Numbered from the stretch's first letter, positions 1 to 9,210 are shown. The stretch: 64,000 nucleotides of DNA from Blautia sp. (GCA_017515325.1 JAFWGA010000013.1:62001-126000); one strand, 5' to 3'. Numbers and translations: made by a program. Notes: a model not told the origin generated them from the letters alone.

Positions 1-41
1 GTCAGTGTACAAAATTTTATAACGAGAGGAGAATTCACAAG

Positions 42-1091
42 ATGAAAGGTACAATGAAAACAGCAGTCATGACAGAACTCAAGCATTGCGAAATCCAGCA
101 GCGTCCTATTCCGGAGCCCAAGGATGACGAAGTCCTGGTAAAGGTGGAAAACGTAGGGGTATGCGGTTCTGACCTGCACTATTATGAATCCGGAAGGATC
201 GGAAACTTTATCGTGGAATACCCCTTTGTCCTCGGCCATGAAGCCGGCGGAACGGTGGTAGAGGTAGGCAGGAACGTCAAAAAGATAAAAGTAGGAGACC
301 GTGTTGCCCTTGAGCCAGGCAAAACCTGCGGAAAATGTGAGTTCTGTAAGACCGGCAGATACAATCTCTGCCCGGACGTAGTGTTTTTTGCCACACCTCC
401 CGTCGATGGCGTTTTCCAGGAATATGTCGCTCATGAAGCGGATCTCTGCTTCAAAATCCCGGACAATATGTCCACGGAAGAAGCGGCTCTGATCGAACCC
501 CTGGCCGTAGGCATGCATGCCGCGAATCAGGCTGAGGCTCACCTGGGTCAGACCGCTGTTGTTACAGGCAGCGGATGCATTGGCCTGATGTCCCTGCTCT
601 CCCTGAAGGCAAGAGGCGTTTCCAAGGTCATCGTGGTAGATGTCATCGAAAAACGTCTGGCACAGGCGAAAAAGCTCGGCGCAGATTATGTCATCAATGG
701 GAAAGAGGAGAACACCATTCAGAGGATCATGGAGCTCACAGACGGCAAGGGCTTTGACGTAGGCATCGAAACAGCCGGCAACCAGCTTACTGCCTCCCAG
801 CTGATACAATCCGCCAAAAAAGGCGCTACCATCGTCTTTGTCGGCTACAGCGCCTCCGGTGAAATGACCCTTCCCATCGGCACCGCATTGGATAAAGAAC
901 TGATCATGAAAACGGTATTCCGCTATCGCAACATCTATCCCATGGCCATCGATGCCGTTGCCAGCGGAAAAATCGACGTCAAAGGCGTTGTCACGGATTA
1001 CTTCAAACTGGACGACATCCAGGAGGCCCTCACAGCCTGCGTAGAAGACAAAGCAAATATCGTTAAAGGTGTCATCAAAATAGGAGATTAA
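42..1091 (+). CDS. Zinc-dependent medium-chain alcohol/polyol dehydrogenase
   Basis: Medium-chain dehydrogenase of 349 residues, the usual length for sorbitol/L-iditol or threonine-type dehydrogenases, which oxidise a polyol or secondary alcohol with NAD+ in the cytosol. Seen: catalytic zinc ligand Cys41 in GVCGSDLHYY, His66-Glu67 in GHEAGG, structural zinc cysteines 96, 99, 102 and 110, and the Rossmann motif GSGCIG near residue 177. An Asp follows the second beta strand (VIVVD), which in this family favours NAD+ over NADP+. GAGAGGAG ends 10 nt before the ATG; a second in-frame ATG at 54 is possible. The upstream gene lies outside the window, so the substrate cannot be inferred from an operon. 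Family is firm; polyol specificity is inference. Confidence 0.9.
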   Translation: MKGTMKTAVMTELKHCEIQQRPIPEPKDDEVLVKVENVGVCGSDLHYYESGRIGNFIVEYPFVLGHEAGGTVVEVGRNVKKIKVGDRVALEPGKTCGKCEFCKTGRYNLCPDVVFFATPPVDGVFQEYVAHEADLCFKIPDNMSTEEAALIEPLAVGMHAANQAEAHLGQTAVVTGSGCIGLMSLLSLKARGVSKVIVVDVIEKRLAQAKKLGADYVINGKEENTIQRIMELTDGKGFDVGIETAGNQLTASQLIQSAKKGATIVFVGYSASGEMTLPIGTALDKELIMKTVFRYRNIYPMAIDAVASGKIDVKGVVTDYFKLDDIQEALTACVEDKANIVKGVIKIGD

Positions 1092-1124
1092 CAGCAAAGG
1101 AACGCGGCTCTGAGATAAAAAAAG

Positions 1125-1174
1125 AAAAGCCTCGCCCCCACTGGCAAGCAAGCTTGCCGTGGGGGAGGCTTTTT
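1125..1174. terminator. Bidirectional intrinsic terminator between convergent genes
   Basis: Long GC-rich hairpin (AAAAGCCTCGCCCCCAC against GTGGGGGAGGCTTTTT, with GGCAAGCAAGCTTGCC inside) with T/A tails on both sides. It serves the plus-strand dehydrogenase and the minus-strand HD-GYP gene. About 32 bp of it recurs almost unchanged, in the opposite orientation, downstream of the carboxypeptidase gene near 39426-39458. Confidence 0.9.
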
Positions 1175-1183
1175 GTACAGGAA

Positions 1184-3313
1184 TTATACATAGCTGTTCA
1201 TCACTTCCCGCACCTCATCTGAGGCATGGATGAAGGCGTCTGCAACATGCGGATCAAAATGAATGCCTCTCCCTTCGCTGATGATAGCCATAGCCTTTTC
1301 GAAAGGAAAGCCGTCCTTATAGCTCCGCTTGGAAACGAGGGCATCAAAGACATCCGCCACAGCCATAATACGGGCAGAAAGAGGAATATCTTCACCCTTG
1401 AGGCCGCAAGGATACCCCGTGCCATTCCATTTCTCGTGATGGTATTGGGCAAGATTACGAGCTTCATAAAGATAACCGGAATCCTCCTTCGAGACTTTGC
1501 TGATGACCCGCGAGATAATCTCGCTGCCGGCAGTGGTGTGAGCCTTCATCTGCTCAAATTCCTCGTCCGTCAGCTTGCCAGGCTTATTCAGAATCGCATC
1601 AGGAACCTGAATCTTGCCAATGTCGTGAAGAGGAGCGGAATTAATCACGTCGTCTATGAAATCCTCCGTGAGCACATCCTGGTATATTCCTTCTTTTTTC
1701 AGCTGCCGCATGATGATATTGGTATAGGCGGCAGTCTTCCGCACGTGGTCACCTGTATTCTGATCCCGGCTTTCCACGATGTCAGCAAGGACAAGGATCA
1801 GGCCGTTCTGCATCTTCGTGATGACCTCACTCTGCTTCTGCATGTGGTCAACGGATTCAGCCATGCCCTTAGTGGTCTTTACAATGGCATCGTAAAGATT
1901 TTCAATCTCATTTCCGGTATGAATTTCGAGCTGCTCAATGGTCTCGATCGTGCGAATTCGCGATTCGGCACTGTTGAAATCAAAATGGTTCGTAGTGACT
2001 GCCATACTGTTGATGGGAAAGATCACACTGTACTCCGCCATCCATATGGCAAGCGCCAGGATCATGACAAAAAAGGCGAAGAAAAGCGAGATAACTGATG
2101 CCAGGAACTGGTAGCCCTCAGTGGAAATATGATTCATATTGATGTCCACGGCTGCATAGCACTGGCAGACACCATTGCTGTCATATACCGGCTCATATAC
2201 AGTGAGAAGCCAGCCGTAGGACTCATTGGAAATAACCGGTTCAATCTTTTCACCTGCCAGCAGGGCAGGCAGATAATCCCTGAAGGCTTCGTCAAAGGGA
2301 ACAATGGTACCCGGATCTTCTCCTGGCAGGTCGGCCGAATCCGGGTCAAAGACGACATGGCAGCCATCCTCCAGAATACGGTAGACATAACAGTACTCAA
2401 CATTATCTGAGCTGTCCATGAGGCGCTTCATGATAGCCTCAGACTCCAGATACCCATCGCAGGCTTCACCATAGGTCAGGTAGTCGTCAACGCGGTCATG
2501 GTCAAAACTGTCCTGGATCACGTTGGCAATGCCATAAGCCAATTGAGTCTGTTCCTTTATCGTGGATGTCCTGTAGTGAATGAAGCTGATGGTGGTCACG
2601 ACAATAGCGGTTACCAATGTGGCAGAGGCAACCATGAGAATAATGGTACGCCTCAGGGACTTATGGTGAGGCAGCTTTTGTTCTTCCTTTTTGAAATTGA
2701 TGGATCTTTCACCCGGCTGCCAACTGTAGGAATAGAAGAGCCTTTTAAAGGATTCCGGCAGCAGATGCAGGATCAGGGCGACGGTAAGGACAGTGATGGT
2801 TTTATCCAGCAGGTCAATCAGCATATCTGCCGTGAACTGTGACCAGAATAAATCAACCTTTCCCGTCGCATAGATGAGACGAGCCAGCGGAGCGGAAATA
2901 CCTGTCCCAAAATCAAAGCCATAGAGCACCCAGGTCAGAATAGAACCGATTCCTCCTCCGATGAGAGAATAGGTAACGATGATCAGAGGGAGCTTTGAAG
3001 GCTTGCCGTAATATCCTCTTCGGGCGAAGTAGGCGGAAAAGACTGCAATCAGCACAGTCAGGGAACCGTAGTAGGTTGTGGTGTAATCGTTGATGCCATT
3101 GATCAGGTTGGTAAAAAAGCCTACGATGATACCCGGAATGAGCCCGCCGAGCGCTGCTGTGAGCGCACTTCCGATATTGTCCAGGAATAGAGGCAGCTCC
3201 AGCCCAAGTGCGAGCTTAACGCCTGCAATATTGATAAGAAGCCCAACGCAGCATAACAGTAAATCATAAATCTGAACTGTACGTTTTGAGCCGGCAGGAT
3301 AGTCTGTATTCAT
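1184..3313 (-). CDS. Membrane sensor with HD-GYP cyclic-di-GMP phosphodiesterase domain
   Basis: Predicted 709-residue membrane signalling protein. The first ~195 residues are very hydrophobic, with repeated Gly-rich segments (DNIGSALTAALGGLIPG) resembling ECF-transporter S components. A basic linker, a TM helix, an extracytoplasmic Cache-like stretch of roughly 170 residues and another TM helix follow. The C-terminal ~200 residues are an HD-GYP domain with LHDIGK, HHEKWNGTGYP, ADVFDAL and the closing HFDP motif. HD-GYP domains hydrolyse cyclic di-GMP; all key motifs are present, so activity is expected. The start is set at ATG 3313, preceded by GGAGG; the longer reading frame to 3382 lacks a ribosome site. 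No c-di-GMP synthase is nearby. Ligand unknown. Confidence 0.87.
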   Translation of the reverse strand: MNTDYPAGSKRTVQIYDLLLCCVGLLINIAGVKLALGLELPLFLDNIGSALTAALGGLIPGIIVGFFTNLINGINDYTTTYYGSLTVLIAVFSAYFARRGYYGKPSKLPLIIVTYSLIGGGIGSILTWVLYGFDFGTGISAPLARLIYATGKVDLFWSQFTADMLIDLLDKTITVLTVALILHLLPESFKRLFYSYSWQPGERSINFKKEEQKLPHHKSLRRTIILMVASATLVTAIVVTTISFIHYRTSTIKEQTQLAYGIANVIQDSFDHDRVDDYLTYGEACDGYLESEAIMKRLMDSSDNVEYCYVYRILEDGCHVVFDPDSADLPGEDPGTIVPFDEAFRDYLPALLAGEKIEPVISNESYGWLLTVYEPVYDSNGVCQCYAAVDINMNHISTEGYQFLASVISLFFAFFVMILALAIWMAEYSVIFPINSMAVTTNHFDFNSAESRIRTIETIEQLEIHTGNEIENLYDAIVKTTKGMAESVDHMQKQSEVITKMQNGLILVLADIVESRDQNTGDHVRKTAAYTNIIMRQLKKEGIYQDVLTEDFIDDVINSAPLHDIGKIQVPDAILNKPGKLTDEEFEQMKAHTTAGSEIISRVISKVSKEDSGYLYEARNLAQYHHEKWNGTGYPCGLKGEDIPLSARIMAVADVFDALVSKRSYKDGFPFEKAMAIISEGRGIHFDPHVADAFIHASDEVREVMNSYV

Positions 3314-3482
3314 AGATGGGAAAACCTCCGTATTATCCCTTATATCAATCAGAAATAGATATGATTCCACTTCTGGCGGCAATAGTTTTTTATTTGTATA
3401 GTATACTACATTTTCTTTTTCATAGCAATGAAAAAAAGGGAATTGATGAGCCTGAACTGAAATATACTGAAAAGGAAACCAT
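3314..3482. promoter_or_regulatory. Divergent intergenic region, HD-GYP / GNAT
   Basis: AT-rich space between two divergent genes. The self-complementary TATAGTATACTA near 3397-3408 could supply a -10 box to either strand. No clear -35 partner was found, so this is only a candidate promoter region. Confidence 0.4.
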
Positions 3483-4001
3483 ATGGAGAATAATGAGTAT
3501 CGATTTTGTCTGGCAGAACAAGAGGATGCGGAAAAGATCGCCGGTCTGATGCATGAGGTCCATGAAGGGATGAAAAACCAGGATCATTTTGTCTGTGATG
3601 ACCTGGATTATGTCAGGCGGCATATCGAGGAGGAAGGATTTATCTTACTGGCAAAAGACCGGTCGGGTATGGTGGCGGGCTTGCTGATCATTCATATACC
3701 GGGAAATGGAGAGGAGAACCTGGGAAGAGATATCGGGCTGGCCGAAAAGGATTGGGAGCATGTGGCACATATGGAAAGCGCTGTGGTACATCCATGTGCC
3801 AGGGGCCGGCATCTGCAGACCCGGCTTCTTCTGGAGGCAGAGACTATTCTGGAAAAGAAAGGCTATGTTATTCTTCTGGCAACCGTGCATCCGGAAAACC
3901 TTCCCAGCAGGAGAAGTCTGGAAAAAGCAGGCTTTCACCTTGTCGTGATGAAGGAGAAATACGGGGGCTTGCTGAGGGCAATTATGGCTAAAGCTCTGTA
4001 G
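3483..4001 (+). CDS. GNAT-family N-acetyltransferase
   Basis: A 172-residue GCN5-related acetyltransferase transferring acetyl from acetyl-CoA to an unknown amine. The central VVHPCARGRHLQTRLL matches the V-x-P-x-x-[RQ]-G-x-G/A acetyl-CoA loop, and HPENLPSRRSLEKAGFHLV is the conserved motif B region. AAAGGA lies about 10 nt before the ATG. It is transcribed alone, divergent from the HD-GYP sensor, and ends in a strong terminator. The pattern resembles single-domain acetyltransferases of small molecules or free amino acids; nothing in the sequence fixes the substrate. Confidence 0.85.
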   Translation: MENNEYRFCLAEQEDAEKIAGLMHEVHEGMKNQDHFVCDDLDYVRRHIEEEGFILLAKDRSGMVAGLLIIHIPGNGEENLGRDIGLAEKDWEHVAHMESAVVHPCARGRHLQTRLLLEAETILEKKGYVILLATVHPENLPSRRSLEKAGFHLVVMKEKYGGLLRAIMAKAL

Positions 4002-4008
4002 TGCCTAA

Positions 4009-4055
4009 AAAAGTGCGCCTTTCGATCTGACAGCAGAAACGAAGGCGCACTTTTA
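4009..4055. terminator. Intrinsic terminator, GNAT gene and convergent permease
   Basis: Stem AAAAGTGCGCCTTTCG pairs with CGAAGGCGCACTTTT around a 16-nt loop, with A and T runs on the two sides, so it can work in both directions. Confidence 0.88.
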
Positions 4056-4120
4056 CCTACAATGACAGAAGACAGGTAATCCCAGGGTGGGATAAGGCTC
4101 CTCTCAAGGGCTTGCCGGGA

Positions 4121-5116
4121 TTATCTGTCTTCTCTGAAGAAGGAGAGACCCAGGCTTTTGGGAGGCTGTTTATCGCGCTGGTTGCGGATGCTGGAAAGAA
4201 TCAGGACAATGATCGTGACCACATAAGGCAGCATTTTGTACAGTTCCTTTACGGCAAGGTTCATCCCGGTAGGGATATACATATGGAGGATGTAAAGACC
4301 GCCAAAGAGAATCGAGGACAGAACCCCGACGTTGGGACGCCAGATTGTGAAGATGACAAGGGCAATGGCCAGCCAGCCACGGTCTCCAAATGCATTGCTG
4401 CTCCAGATCCCGCTGGCATAATCCATAATGTAATAAAGTCCCCCGAGACCAGCGATCATACTTCCGATGCAGGTGGCGGCGTATTTGTATTTTCCCACCG
4501 AGATGCCGGCGGCATCCGCCGTGCCAGGGTTTTCACCGACTGCTCTCAGATGCAGTCCTACGCGGGTATGGTTCAGAACAAAGGAGACGACCAGAGAGAT
4601 AACGATGGCAACATAGGCCAGAAAGCCGTAGGAGAAAAAAGCCTTGCCTGCCCAGCCGGTGGCACTGGCCCAGGGGAGGGGAGTACAATAGGCAGCGCTG
4701 GTAGCGGAAAGTGCCAGGTAGGGCATGCTGTTTCCGGAAAGCTTAATCAGAGATCCGCCAAAGAAATTCCCGAAACCCACACCAAAGGTGGTAAGGGCAA
4801 GGCCGGTCACATTCTGGTTGGCTCTGAGGGTGACAGTAAGGAAGCAGTAAATCAGACCCATCAGGAAAGAGCCTGCCAGGCAGCACAGCAGAGAGATCAG
4901 TACGGCAAACAGTGGCTGAAAAGCTTCCGGCGAGGGAAGAGAGGATTCATAGAAAAAGGCGCCGATGACACCGCTGATCGCACCCACATACATGATCCCG
5001 GGGATACCCAGGTTCAGATTGCCGGATTTTTCCGTCAATGTTTCTCCTGTACTGCCTAACATCAGAGGGATGCCTTGAATGACAGCCCGGGGAAGGAAGG
5101 ATAGAAAATCAAACAT
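4121..5116 (-). CDS. Nucleoside-type ABC transporter permease (second permease)
   Basis: A 331-residue polytopic inner-membrane permease of the branched-chain/ribose superfamily, like NupQ/YufQ of BMP-dependent nucleoside transporters. Seen: the opening LTEKSGNLNLGIPGIMYVGA, typical of this subfamily, and about nine hydrophobic segments including QNVTGLALTTFGVGFGNFF. It is the last gene of a five-gene minus-strand run: 9 bp separate it from the upstream permease, and AGGAGG sits 5 nt before the ATG. It should pair with that permease to form the translocation channel for nucleosides or purine bases. Specificity is inferred from the xpt neighbour. Confidence 0.88.
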   Translation of the reverse strand: MFDFLSFLPRAVIQGIPLMLGSTGETLTEKSGNLNLGIPGIMYVGAISGVIGAFFYESSLPSPEAFQPLFAVLISLLCCLAGSFLMGLIYCFLTVTLRANQNVTGLALTTFGVGFGNFFGGSLIKLSGNSMPYLALSATSAAYCTPLPWASATGWAGKAFFSYGFLAYVAIVISLVVSFVLNHTRVGLHLRAVGENPGTADAAGISVGKYKYAATCIGSMIAGLGGLYYIMDYASGIWSSNAFGDRGWLAIALVIFTIWRPNVGVLSSILFGGLYILHMYIPTGMNLAVKELYKMLPYVVTIIVLILSSIRNQRDKQPPKSLGLSFFREDR

Positions 5117-5125
5117 GATGGCCTC

Positions 5126-6220
5126 CTATTTGGACGAATGCCGGAAACTGAGTCTGTACTGGATAAAAAATTCGCTTCCCAAAATGAAAAAGAGGATAAT
5201 TCCTGTCAGGATATCCGAGAAGGACTGGTTCAGACCGAAATTCGTGGAGATCTCACCGGATCCTTTTTCCAGGAAAACCAGCAGGAAGGAGGTGGCGATC
5301 ATCCAGACAGGGTTGAACTTGGCAAGCCAGGCTACCATGACAGCAGTGAAGCCTCGGCCACCGGTGATGGAGGTAGTCAGGGTATGGTCTGTGCCTCCTA
5401 CCAAAAGCATGCCGATCAGGCCGCAAAGAGCACCGGAAAGCACCATGGTACGCATGATAACCCGGTCAACCTTGATCCCGATGTAACGGGCAGTGTTCAC
5501 GCTTCCTCCAATGACGGAGATCTCATAGCCATGCTTGGAATAGCGTAGGTAGACATACATGAGAACCGTCATGACTGCTGCGATGATGATGTTTAAAAGA
5601 TATTTTTGCCCGGCGACAGAGGGCAGCCAGCCCTTCATGGTGGATTGGTTGATGATGCCGATTTTTCCTGCTCCCTTGGGAACCTCCCAGATGATGATGA
5701 AATAGGATACCAGTTGTATGGCTACATAGTTCATCATCAGGGTAAAGAGCGTTTCGTTGGTATGGAATTTTGCCTTGAAAAAGGCGGGGATCAATCCCCA
5801 GACTGCTCCGGCGACAAGACAGGAGACCACCATAAGGACAATGATCAGCCAGCCGGGAAAAATGTCCTTGAAGCAGATCATGCATGCAGCGCTGGCAAGC
5901 CCGCCGGCCAGCATCTGGCCTTCACCGCCCAGATTCCAGAACTTCATGCTGAAGGCAGGAATGAGAGCCAGAGCTACACCAAGGAGCATGGCGATATTCT
6001 GAAAAAGAACCCATGTGCGTCGGGGGGTGCTGAAGGAAGCACTGAAGATACTGGAAAAGACGGCCATTGGATCCAGATGAGTAATCAAGGTGGTGATGAG
6101 AGCGCATACCAGCAAAGCCAGCGCAATGGCCAGGCCACGGATCAGCCAGGCATAATACCAGCGAAGAGCACCCCTGCGGGAAATGTGAAGGAGGGAATCC
6201 CTGTGTTTTGAATTATGCAT
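5126..6220 (-). CDS. Nucleoside-type ABC transporter permease (first permease)
   Basis: A 364-residue membrane permease of the NupP/YufP type. Characteristic stretches are FSMKFWNLGGEGQMLAGGLA near residue 85 and NTARYIGIKVDRVI near residue 245. The chosen start is ATG 6220 inside the ATPase stop region (ATGCATAA, 8-nt overlap), with GGGGG upstream, indicating translational coupling; an in-frame GTG at 6229 is less likely. It forms the channel with the neighbouring permease. Family assignment is firm, nucleoside specificity is inferred. Confidence 0.88.
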   Translation of the reverse strand: MHNSKHRDSLLHISRRGALRWYYAWLIRGLAIALALLVCALITTLITHLDPMAVFSSIFSASFSTPRRTWVLFQNIAMLLGVALALIPAFSMKFWNLGGEGQMLAGGLASAACMICFKDIFPGWLIIVLMVVSCLVAGAVWGLIPAFFKAKFHTNETLFTLMMNYVAIQLVSYFIIIWEVPKGAGKIGIINQSTMKGWLPSVAGQKYLLNIIIAAVMTVLMYVYLRYSKHGYEISVIGGSVNTARYIGIKVDRVIMRTMVLSGALCGLIGMLLVGGTDHTLTTSITGGRGFTAVMVAWLAKFNPVWMIATSFLLVFLEKGSGEISTNFGLNQSFSDILTGIILFFILGSEFFIQYRLSFRHSSK

Positions 6221-7913
6221 TGCTAGCACCCCCTGTCTGGGTCATCATGGTTCCGATTTTCTGTTTGTCTGCCTCCGGGCCGGGAACAATGCCGCTGACC
6301 TTGCCGGAGCAAAGCACCAGGATTCGATCTGCCAGCGATAAAAGGACGTCAAGGTCTTCGCCGACGTAAATCACGGCAACCCCGGCCTTTTTCTGCTTGT
6401 TGAGAAGATCGTAGATGGTATAGGAGGAATGAATGTCCAATCCTCTGACAGGATAAGCCGCCATGAGGACTTTGGGAGAAAAGGTGATTTCACGGCCTAC
6501 CAGAACCTTCTGTACGTTGCCTCCCGATAGACGGCGTACCGGTACATTGGTACCGGGAGTAGAGATATCCAGGTTCTCGATGATCTGCTCAGCCTGCTCC
6601 CTGGGGGTTTTTCTGTCCAGCAGGCCGGCATGTCCCTTTCGGTAGGTGCGAAGCATCATGTTGTCTGTGATGTCCATATTGCCTACCAGCCCCATTCCCA
6701 GCCTGTCCTCCGGCACAAAGGCCATGCGGATGCCCAATTCCCGGATCTCCTGGGGCGTCTTGTAACGCAGGTCTACGATCTCATCCTCATTAAAGAGAAC
6801 GTCTCCCGTCTCTACCCACCGGATGATTTCTTTGTCGCTCATTCCTTCAAAAGAAACGGGCACCATATTGGTATCATGGAAGGTATCGGCAGCTCCCAGT
6901 TCCTTTATCTTTTTCAGGCTTTTATGGGTAAAAGTCACAGGACGGTTCTTCTTTGGGTTGTGGAAAACGATTTCTCCGCTTTCCAGTGGATACAGTCCGA
7001 TAATGGACTCTAGGAGTTCCTTCTGACCGGAGCCGGAAATGCCGGCTATTCCAAGGATTTCCCCGGAATTGACGGTAAATGAAACGTCGTCCAGCTTGAG
7101 GACACCTTCCTCATCCTTGACAGAGAGATGACGGATTTCCAGTCTTGTCTGGGGATCGACCGGAGCAGGTCTTTCAATGTTCAGGGAGACGGGATGGCCA
7201 ACCATGAGATCGGTGAGCTCCTGGGCCGTGGTCTGGGCTGTGGGCACATCCTTGATGAATTTGCCATGGCGAAGGATAGCCACACGGTCAGACAGCTCTT
7301 CCACCTCGCTCAGTTTATGGGTGATGATGACGATGGTCTTTCCGTTGTCTCTCATACTCCGCAGCACCGCAAAAAGACGCTCGGTTTCCTGTGGGGTAAG
7401 TACAGCGGTGGGCTCATCCAGGATCAGGATATCCGCGCCCCGATAGAGAACCTTGATGATTTCTACGGTCTGCTTCTGGGAGACGTTCATGTCATAGATC
7501 TTTTGGTCCGGATTGATATCAAAACCATATTCATTGCAGATCGAACGGATTTTCTGGGAGGCTTTTTTACGGTCAAGCCGTCCTTCCAGACCCAATATGA
7601 TGTTTTCCGTGGCAGTAAGGACATCTACCAGCTTGAAGTGCTGATGAATCATGCCGATGCCAAGATTGAAGGCGTCACGGGGGGAGGAGATCACGGCAGG
7701 CTGTCCGTTCACATAGATGGTTCCGGCATCAGGGAAATAAATCCCGGAAAGCATATTCATCAAAGTCGTCTTACCGCTGCCGTTTTCCCCCAGCAGGGCA
7801 AGTATTTCTCCTTTGCGGATACTCAGAGTGATATCATCGTTGGCCCAGGTATTGCTGACTTTGCCAAACCGCTTGGAGATATGCCTCATTTCTATCGCAT
7901 TGCTAGTATTCAA
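6213..7913 (-). CDS. Nucleoside-type ABC transporter ATPase with two nucleotide-binding domains
   Basis: A fused double ATPase of the RbsA/NupO type, 566 residues. Domain 1 has Walker A GENGSGKTT (about 42-50), Q-loop IHQHFKLV, a variant signature VSQKQ and Walker B ILILDEPTAVL. Domain 2 has an altered P-loop (GISGSGQKEL), signature LSGGNVQ and a Walker B-like MAAYPVRGLD without the usual catalytic acid, so ATP hydrolysis probably relies on domain 1. An insertion of about 70 residues (roughly 310-385, FHDTNMVPVSFEGMSDKEII) separates the domain 2 P-loop from the usual VPEDR motif; typical family members are near 510 residues. The start is read as TTG 7913 with AGGTGAT five nt upstream. Confidence 0.88.
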   Translation of the reverse strand: MNTSNAIEMRHISKRFGKVSNTWANDDITLSIRKGEILALLGENGSGKTTLMNMLSGIYFPDAGTIYVNGQPAVISSPRDAFNLGIGMIHQHFKLVDVLTATENIILGLEGRLDRKKASQKIRSICNEYGFDINPDQKIYDMNVSQKQTVEIIKVLYRGADILILDEPTAVLTPQETERLFAVLRSMRDNGKTIVIITHKLSEVEELSDRVAILRHGKFIKDVPTAQTTAQELTDLMVGHPVSLNIERPAPVDPQTRLEIRHLSVKDEEGVLKLDDVSFTVNSGEILGIAGISGSGQKELLESIIGLYPLESGEIVFHNPKKNRPVTFTHKSLKKIKELGAADTFHDTNMVPVSFEGMSDKEIIRWVETGDVLFNEDEIVDLRYKTPQEIRELGIRMAFVPEDRLGMGLVGNMDITDNMMLRTYRKGHAGLLDRKTPREQAEQIIENLDISTPGTNVPVRRLSGGNVQKVLVGREITFSPKVLMAAYPVRGLDIHSSYTIYDLLNKQKKAGVAVIYVGEDLDVLLSLADRILVLCSGKVSGIVPGPEADKQKIGTMMTQTGGASNA

Positions 7914-7940
7914 AGGGCATCACCTCGTTATGGAAATGAA

Positions 7941-7976
7941 GGAAGGACCCCAGCTGAATGACACCAGGGTCCTTGA
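7941..7976 (-). terminator. Intercistronic hairpin between binding protein and ATPase genes
   Basis: AAGGACCC and GGGTCCTT form a stem in the 118-bp gap after the binding-protein gene. There is no U run, so it is more likely an attenuating or RNA-stabilising stem that keeps binding-protein mRNA more abundant than the membrane components. Confidence 0.5.
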
Positions 7977-8031
7977 TCAGGTTAGTCAAGCCTTTCGGCA
8001 TTGCTGCTAATATGATTAGGGAAGAAACGGA

Positions 8032-9210
8032 TCAGAACGCGGTATCCAGAAGCTCGATGCCATCGATCTGAAGATCGAAATAGGGAGCGGAACGGTACTC
8101 TGATTCATGGAAATACCCGTCTGAGATAACTTCAGTATCCGCAGTATAGGCTTCATCTGTATCCACATCGGCCATGTAGCTTTCGAGAGTATTGCCGTCC
8201 ACGGTGAAGGCGGAGGTATCAAAGACATGCAGCTCGCCGCTCTCCAGCTTGGCTTTGATTTCCTCGATGGTCTCGGCGGTGCCGGGAGCCACAACGTCTT
8301 CATTCAGATCAAGGATCTGAACGGAATCGGTGGCGATGCTGCCGGTCCAATCGGTGTCGATCTCTTCTCCGTTGGCGACACAGTTGATCATGTATTCAAA
8401 GTAGGGAGCCCAGTTGATCCTGGAGGCAACCATGTAGGTATTGGGGCAGGCATCCTGGGCGGAACCGTTGTAGAAGACGAAGGGAACACCGGCCTTCTCA
8501 CATTCGGAAGGAGCTCCCATAGAGTCGGCATGCTCGGAAATGAGGACACAGTTGTTGCCGATCAGTTTTACGGCTCCTTCCTGCTCAAGGGCGGGATCAT
8601 ACCAGGAACCGGTAAAGGTAACCTCCATAGTGGCACTGGGGCAGACTGAGCGGGCGCCCAGGAAGAAGGAGGTATAGCCGGAAATAACCTCGGCGTAGGT
8701 AAAGGCGCCAATGTAGCCGATTTTGGCCTGATCTGCCGTGATGGTGCCTTCCTCGATCATTTGGTTCAGCTTCAGGCCGGCGACGACACCGCCCAGGAAG
8801 CGGCCTTCATAGATGGAAGCGAAAGCATTGTGATAGTTGGGAAGGCCTTCGGTATGGGCTTTGGTACCGGTGCCATGGCTGAACTGAACCTCAGGATATT
8901 CCCTGGCTGCCTGGATTATGTAATCTTCATGGCCGAAGCTGTCTGCAAAGACGATGTCACAGCCACTGTCCGCCAGATCTGCCGCTGCCTCGTAGCAGGC
9001 TTCTGATTCATCGACCCCTGTCTTCAGGACATATTCGACACCCAGCTTTTCACAGGCTTCTTTGGCGCCATTGATGAAGTTGAGGTCATAGGTAGAATTT
9101 TCGTCATGCAGGAAGATGAAGCCAACCTTGACGTCCTCTGTGGCTGCCATGACAGGCAGGGCAAACAGACTCAGACCCAGGGCAAGAAGCGGGACAAACA
9201 GTTTTCTCAT
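8032..9210 (-). CDS. BMP-family (purine nucleoside) ABC transporter binding protein
   Basis: A 392-residue extracytoplasmic binding protein of the Med/BMP family, which captures purine nucleosides for NupOPQ-like transporters. An N-terminal signal (MRKLFVPLLALGLSLFALP then VMAATEDV) precedes the fold, with VGFIFLHDENSTYDLNFING at the ligand-binding N-lobe, CDIVFADSFGHEDYI and KIGYIGAFTYAEVISG. AAGGAGG lies 8 nt before the ATG. Odd: there is no lipobox cysteine, so it looks like a type-I secreted protein rather than the lipoprotein expected in a single-membrane Firmicute. It follows xpt, 165 bp downstream on the same strand, and leads the ATPase and permease genes. Confidence 0.9.
   Translation of the reverse strand: MRKLFVPLLALGLSLFALPVMAATEDVKVGFIFLHDENSTYDLNFINGAKEACEKLGVEYVLKTGVDESEACYEAAADLADSGCDIVFADSFGHEDYIIQAAREYPEVQFSHGTGTKAHTEGLPNYHNAFASIYEGRFLGGVVAGLKLNQMIEEGTITADQAKIGYIGAFTYAEVISGYTSFFLGARSVCPSATMEVTFTGSWYDPALEQEGAVKLIGNNCVLISEHADSMGAPSECEKAGVPFVFYNGSAQDACPNTYMVASRINWAPYFEYMINCVANGEEIDTDWTGSIATDSVQILDLNEDVVAPGTAETIEEIKAKLESGELHVFDTSAFTVDGNTLESYMADVDTDEAYTADTEVISDGYFHESEYRSAPYFDLQIDGIELLDTAF

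Noticed and set aside
4112-5059. 315-codon open frame on the plus strand
   Set aside because: Antisense to a clear permease; composition unlike a protein.
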